Positions 60,750-64,000 of a stretch of 64,000 nt of DNA are shown one piece after another. The position numbers were made by a program, and so were the translations under genes. The stretch is from Sphingobacterium sp. SYP-B4668 (GTDB taxonomy: Bacteria > Bacteroidota > Bacteroidia > Sphingobacteriales > Sphingobacteriaceae): the NCBI RefSeq assembly GCF_027627455.1, contig NZ_CP115483.1, positions 2,666,001 through 2,730,000 of the forward strand, written 5' to 3'. The notes under the pieces were generated by a model that ran no database searches, was not told the origin of the DNA, and saw nothing but the letters and a program-made list of their open reading frames with translations. Every line of letters starts with the position of its first letter. Position 1 is the first letter of the stretch.

Positions 60750-61964
60750 ATGGATCTTTACTCCGGATTACCCTTTTGGATTGTTAAAAATGAACTTTAT
60801 GACTACTACAATCCCTTACGGGAGGATTTAAAAATTGATGTGGCCATTATAGGGTCGGGTATTACAGGGGCTTTGGTTGCTCACGAGCTGTGTGAAGCCG
60901 GAATCGAATGTGCCATCTTCGATAAGCGAACGGTATCTACGGGAAGTACAGCGGCTAGCACTGCGCAGCTTCAATATGAAATAGATGTACCGCTACACGA
61001 GATGATTGCGGACGTGGGGGAGAAGCGGGCTGTAGCGGCCTATCACTGTAGCCTAGAATCCATTGACGATATCCAAGCGCTATTGTCTAAAATCAAAGTA
61101 AAAGCAGATTTTAAGCGCGTATCAACTGTATTTGTCGCCAGTAACCGCAAGGGGCGACGCATGATAAATGCCGAGTATGAATGTCGATTACAGCATGGAC
61201 TGCCCGTATCTTATTTGAATGAGGAAGAGCTACATCAACAATATGGGATAAAAGCTTTTGGCGCATTATACAACGACAGATCCGCACAGATGGACTGCTA
61301 TCGTGCGTCCACAGGCATTATCCAGCACCATCAAAAACGAAAGGAGCTATCGGTATATTCGCCAGTAGAAATTATAGACTATCAAGAACGAAAAGAGGGC
61401 TATACGCTTTTGACTAATGATGGACGGCGAGTAAATTGCAAGTATGTCATCATAGCAGCTGGATTTGAAGCGGGTAAGTTTCTCCCAAAAGAGGTGATGA
61501 AGCTTAATTCAACCTATGCCTTGGTGAGCAACCCCATAGATCCAGCGCAGTTTTGGAAGGAGAGAAGTCTCATTTGGGAGACTCGATCGCCTTACTTCTA
61601 TATGCGCTCCACGGTAGATAACCGTATTATGATGGGTGGAGAAGACGAGCCTTTTAGAAATCCCAAATTGAGAGATGTCTTACTCCGAAAGAAAGTTCGA
61701 AAGCTTTCTTATAAATTCAAAAAAATGTATCCTGAAATCCCATTTGAGGTTAGCATGGCTTGGTGTGGTACCTTTTCCTCCACTCCTGATGGTCTACCAT
61801 TTATTGGCGAATGGCCCGGTAGGAAACGTATGCTCTATGCCCTTGGTTATGGCGGAAATGGCATAACATTTAGTATGATTGCTGCTCAGATAATCCGAAA
61901 CCAACTATCGGGGACTCGAGACCAGCGAAAAGATGTCTTTGGATTTGAACGTTTGAATACATAG
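60750..61964 (+). CDS. FAD-dependent oxidoreductase, DAO family
   Basis: A 404-residue flavoprotein of the D-amino-acid-oxidase/glycine-oxidase fold. The FAD-binding Rossmann site is IDVAIIGSGITGALVAHELCEAGIECAIFDKR near residues 30-60 (GSGITG; the acidic Asp ends the second strand). GSTAASTAQLQYEID follows, and the C-terminal FAD block is GYGGNGITFSMIAAQII. An AWCGTFSSTPDGLPFIGEW block is as in other DAO proteins. The substrate (an amine or amino acid) is unknown. It stands alone, 66 bp before the NTPase gene. Confidence 0.88.
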   Translation: MDLYSGLPFWIVKNELYDYYNPLREDLKIDVAIIGSGITGALVAHELCEAGIECAIFDKRTVSTGSTAASTAQLQYEIDVPLHEMIADVGEKRAVAAYHCSLESIDDIQALLSKIKVKADFKRVSTVFVASNRKGRRMINAEYECRLQHGLPVSYLNEEELHQQYGIKAFGALYNDRSAQMDCYRASTGIIQHHQKRKELSVYSPVEIIDYQERKEGYTLLTNDGRRVNCKYVIIAAGFEAGKFLPKEVMKLNSTYALVSNPIDPAQFWKERSLIWETRSPYFYMRSTVDNRIMMGGEDEPFRNPKLRDVLLRKKVRKLSYKFKKMYPEIPFEVSMAWCGTFSSTPDGLPFIGEWPGRKRMLYALGYGGNGITFSMIAAQIIRNQLSGTRDQRKDVFGFERLNT

Positions 61965-62030
61965 ATAGAGGCATGCCCGCCTTGATAATACCCGCTTTCG
62001 GATGCATTGCAATGAATAAACAATATAACT

Positions 62031-62585
62031 ATGTTAAAATCTAATTTTTACGTGGTCACTGGTGGCCCCGGTGCTGGCAAAACCACACTATTGGAGGGAT
62101 TGGCATGCACAGGCTTAAAAGTTGTACCTGAAGACGCACGTCGGATCATTAAAGAACAAATATCCATTGGAGGTGATGGCTTGCCATGGGCAAATAAAAT
62201 AATCTATACGGACTTGATGCTAAAAACATCGATAGAAACCTATGAAGTGCAAGCACGTAAGGCTCAGGAAGTGTATGTCTTTGATAGGGGAATACTCGAT
62301 GCTATCTGTTATGCAGAGATGACTGGGCAAGGAGTCACGCACGAAATGGAGCTAGCTGCTCAACAATACCGCTACAATGTCACGGTGTTCATGCTGCCGC
62401 CGTGGCAAGAGATTTATGAAACCGATAATGAAAGATTACAATCCTGGAGCGAGGCCGTCCATACCTACAAAACAATGAAAGAAATATATCTGCGGTATGG
62501 ATACCAAATTGTCGAAGTGCCAAAAGCGACAGTTCCTGAAAGAGTTGATTTTGTCCTGCAGCACCTTGGACTAATTTGCTGCTGA
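62031..62585 (+). CDS. Small P-loop NTPase (AAA_28-like)
   Basis: A 184-residue P-loop protein. Walker A is VTGGPGAGKTTLLEGL (residues 9-24); EDARRIIKEQ, VYVFDRGILDAICYAEM (Walker B-like, with Asp and Arg) and ERLQSWSEAVHTYKTMKEIY follow. The pattern fits the ATP/GTP-binding AAA_28 group, small kinase-like ATPases with no agreed substrate. Full length for the group. Confidence 0.82.
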   Translation: MLKSNFYVVTGGPGAGKTTLLEGLACTGLKVVPEDARRIIKEQISIGGDGLPWANKIIYTDLMLKTSIETYEVQARKAQEVYVFDRGILDAICYAEMTGQGVTHEMELAAQQYRYNVTVFMLPPWQEIYETDNERLQSWSEAVHTYKTMKEIYLRYGYQIVEVPKATVPERVDFVLQHLGLICC

Positions 62586-62822
62586 AGTGCACCTTGATGT
62601 TCCTTAGAAAGGTATATTGTAACAGGTATCCAGTCACCTTTGTCAGCGAAGTGCATACCTAATGGTGATGGTGTATGGTTGTAACTATAAGACAATCAGC
62701 GGTATATTGTTTTCTCTTTTATTTCCCTATATATTCCTTATTTTAGCAGGTTAAAGCCTAGCCTCAATCCACTTGTTTTCTACAAAGAGAACAAAAAGCA
62801 TGAGTGTAATTCTATTGTTAAA

Positions 62823-62843
62823 CCCTGTGTTCAAATCACAGGG
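62823..62843 (+). other. Hairpin between the NTPase gene and ddh
   Basis: CCCTGTG (62823-62829) pairs with CACAGGG (62837-62843) around TTCAAAT. The next T run (CTTTTTG) is 12 bp further on, so it is a poor terminator; it could be a leader structure 87 bp before ddh. The rest of 62586-62929 shows nothing supported. Confidence 0.4.
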
Positions 62844-62929
62844 GCTAGATGGCTTTTTGTTGTTGCCAAGTTAAATAAAAAATTTACAGCTCCTATATAA
62901 GATGGACTGTATTGAACATAGAAAGTAAA

Positions 62930-63919
62930 ATGGAGAATAAACAGAAAAAACTGCTAAGAATCGGTATCGTAGGATACGGTAATTTGGGTAAAGGCGTAGA
63001 GCGAGCAATAAACCAACACCCTGATATGTGTCTAGTCGCCGTTTTCACAAGACGGGATCCAGCATTGTTAAAAATAGAAGTACCCACATTCTGGATGCAC
63101 CAAATAACAGATTTTATCGGAAAGATAGATGTGATGATCCTTTGTGGTGGCTCTGCAAAGGATTTACCCGAACAAGTACTTCAGGTAGCTCAACATTTTA
63201 ATACGGTTGATAGTTTTGACACGCATGCCAAAATACCTGAATATTTTGAACGCGTGGATGAGCTGGGTAAAAAAAGCAACACATTGAGCTTAATCTCTAC
63301 CGGCTGGGATCCAGGCTTGTTCTCCATTGCGCGATTACTAGGGCAGAGTATACTCCCAGATGGAGCGGATTACACCTTCTGGGGGAAAGGACTGAGTCAA
63401 GGACATTCGGATGCTGTGAGGCGAGTAGATGGGGTAAAGAATGGGGTGCAGTATACGATCCCCTTGGATAGTGCGATAGATCAGGTACGTGCTGGAGGAA
63501 ACCCGCTGCTTTCTGCAGCCGAACGACATCAGCGGGTGTGCTATGTAGTAGCCGAAGAAGGTGCATGTCGGGAAACAATTGTATCAGATATCAAGATGAT
63601 GCCCCACTACTTTGACCAGTATGACACTACCGTCCATTTTATCACCGAGCACGAATTGATAACCAATCATGCCGGGATGCCGCACGGAGGCACAGTATTC
63701 CGTACAGGGCAGACAGGTGCCGGCTCCAAACAACGCATGGAATTCAGCTTGACGCTGGACGATAATCCGGAATTCACGTCTAGCGTCTTAGTCGCTTATG
63801 CTAGAGCGGTATCAAAAATGGTAGTTGCAGGCCATATTGGAGCATGTACCGTATTTGATATTCCCCTGGGGTACCTATCACCTCAATCGGCAGCGGAGCT
63901 AAGGGCCTCCATATTATAG
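62930..63919 (+). CDS. ddh: meso-Diaminopimelate dehydrogenase
   Basis: An NADP-dependent enzyme of about 329 residues that makes meso-diaminopimelate, for lysine and peptidoglycan, directly from tetrahydrodipicolinate. The Rossmann motif is LRIGIVGYGNLGKGVERAI near the start; CGGSAKDLPEQVLQVAQHFNTVDSFDTHAKIPEYF, STGWDPGLFSIARLLGQSILPDG and GLSQGHSDAVRRVDGVKNGVQYT are strong Ddh blocks. ATG 62930 (MENKQKKLLR) is preferred; a TTG at 62912 adds six residues. The final 81 bp of the window hold nothing supported. Confidence 0.95.
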   Translation: MENKQKKLLRIGIVGYGNLGKGVERAINQHPDMCLVAVFTRRDPALLKIEVPTFWMHQITDFIGKIDVMILCGGSAKDLPEQVLQVAQHFNTVDSFDTHAKIPEYFERVDELGKKSNTLSLISTGWDPGLFSIARLLGQSILPDGADYTFWGKGLSQGHSDAVRRVDGVKNGVQYTIPLDSAIDQVRAGGNPLLSAAERHQRVCYVVAEEGACRETIVSDIKMMPHYFDQYDTTVHFITEHELITNHAGMPHGGTVFRTGQTGAGSKQRMEFSLTLDDNPEFTSSVLVAYARAVSKMVVAGHIGACTVFDIPLGYLSPQSAAELRASIL

Positions 63920-64000
63920 ATTTATCGACAGGAATAGATGCACGATATATAGCAGTCTTGAAAGGTACACATCTGCTGTTGATTGGTAGAGAATTCATAG

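Noticed and set aside
1-64000. tRNA, rRNA, phage, restriction-modification, toxin-antitoxin or antiphage genes
   Set aside because: None was recognised in the coding or intergenic sequence read by eye; a covariance-model search was not possible.

Overview
The window reads as chromosome from a Bacteroidota member of the Sphingobacteriaceae type (Sphingobacterium or a close relative). The reasons are SusC/SusD pairs, TonB-dependent receptors with an N-terminal carboxypeptidase-regulatory-like domain, TPR-LuxR membrane regulators, the ftsX-DUF3098-uppP-truB-ribF gene order, DUF3822-rsmD-coaD, diaminopimelate dehydrogenase, and promoters of the Bacteroidota form TTG-N19/20-TAnnTTTG. No rRNA, tRNA, CRISPR array, insertion sequence or prophage was recognised.

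Layout. 1-7.6 kb is the end of a polysaccharide utilisation locus: a SusD cut by the window edge, a large secreted glycoside-hydrolase-like protein (DUF6067 type) and a DUF5107-TPR protein, almost without gaps. 8.0-24 kb is an accessory, iron-centred region: a small BamE-like lipoprotein, a siderophore-type TonB receptor, a 1.3-kb array of about four copies of a 380-bp non-coding repeat rich in hairpins, a DUF202 membrane protein, a small ferredoxin-fold-like protein, a siderophore-interacting flavoreductase and an AraC regulator. Divergent from these is a four-gene operon: TonB receptor, ExbB/MotA-like channel, DUF2149 protein and an exported, membrane-anchored CobN-like chelatase. This operon resembles the Hmu haem-acquisition loci of Bacteroides and Porphyromonas. 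A TPR-LuxR regulator follows on the opposite strand.

24.3-32.3 kb is mostly core: aqpZ, the ftsX-DUF3098-uppP-truB-ribF operon on the minus strand, and leuS. A 60-bp in-frame tandem duplication lies over the ribF start codon. 32.7-37.7 kb holds a SusC/SusD pair with no enzymes beside it. 37.8-43.3 kb has a PBP4-type carboxypeptidase, a UMF1-type MFS transporter, a LutA-like protein, a Tat-exported sugar isomerase-like protein and a secreted hypothetical. 43.4-48.8 kb has three consecutive POT-family peptide transporters, each closed by its own strong terminator.

49-64 kb is housekeeping: a polyprenol-phosphate mannosyltransferase, ruvB, an outer-membrane barrel protein, a RecD-like helicase coupled to a HEAT-like protein, DUF3822-rsmD-coaD, a DbpA-type RNA helicase, an IscA-like protein and cysteine desulfurase, an MscS channel, a DAO-type oxidoreductase, a small NTPase and diaminopimelate dehydrogenase.

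The most interesting items are the haem/tetrapyrrole module with its own apparent ExbB/ExbD-like motor (15.4-22.7 kb), the repeat array (11.3-12.7 kb), the ribF start duplication (26.1-26.3 kb), and the divergent promoter pair built as a 17-bp inverted repeat (53.5-53.6 kb). Families were recognised by eye from sequence motifs; no database search was run.
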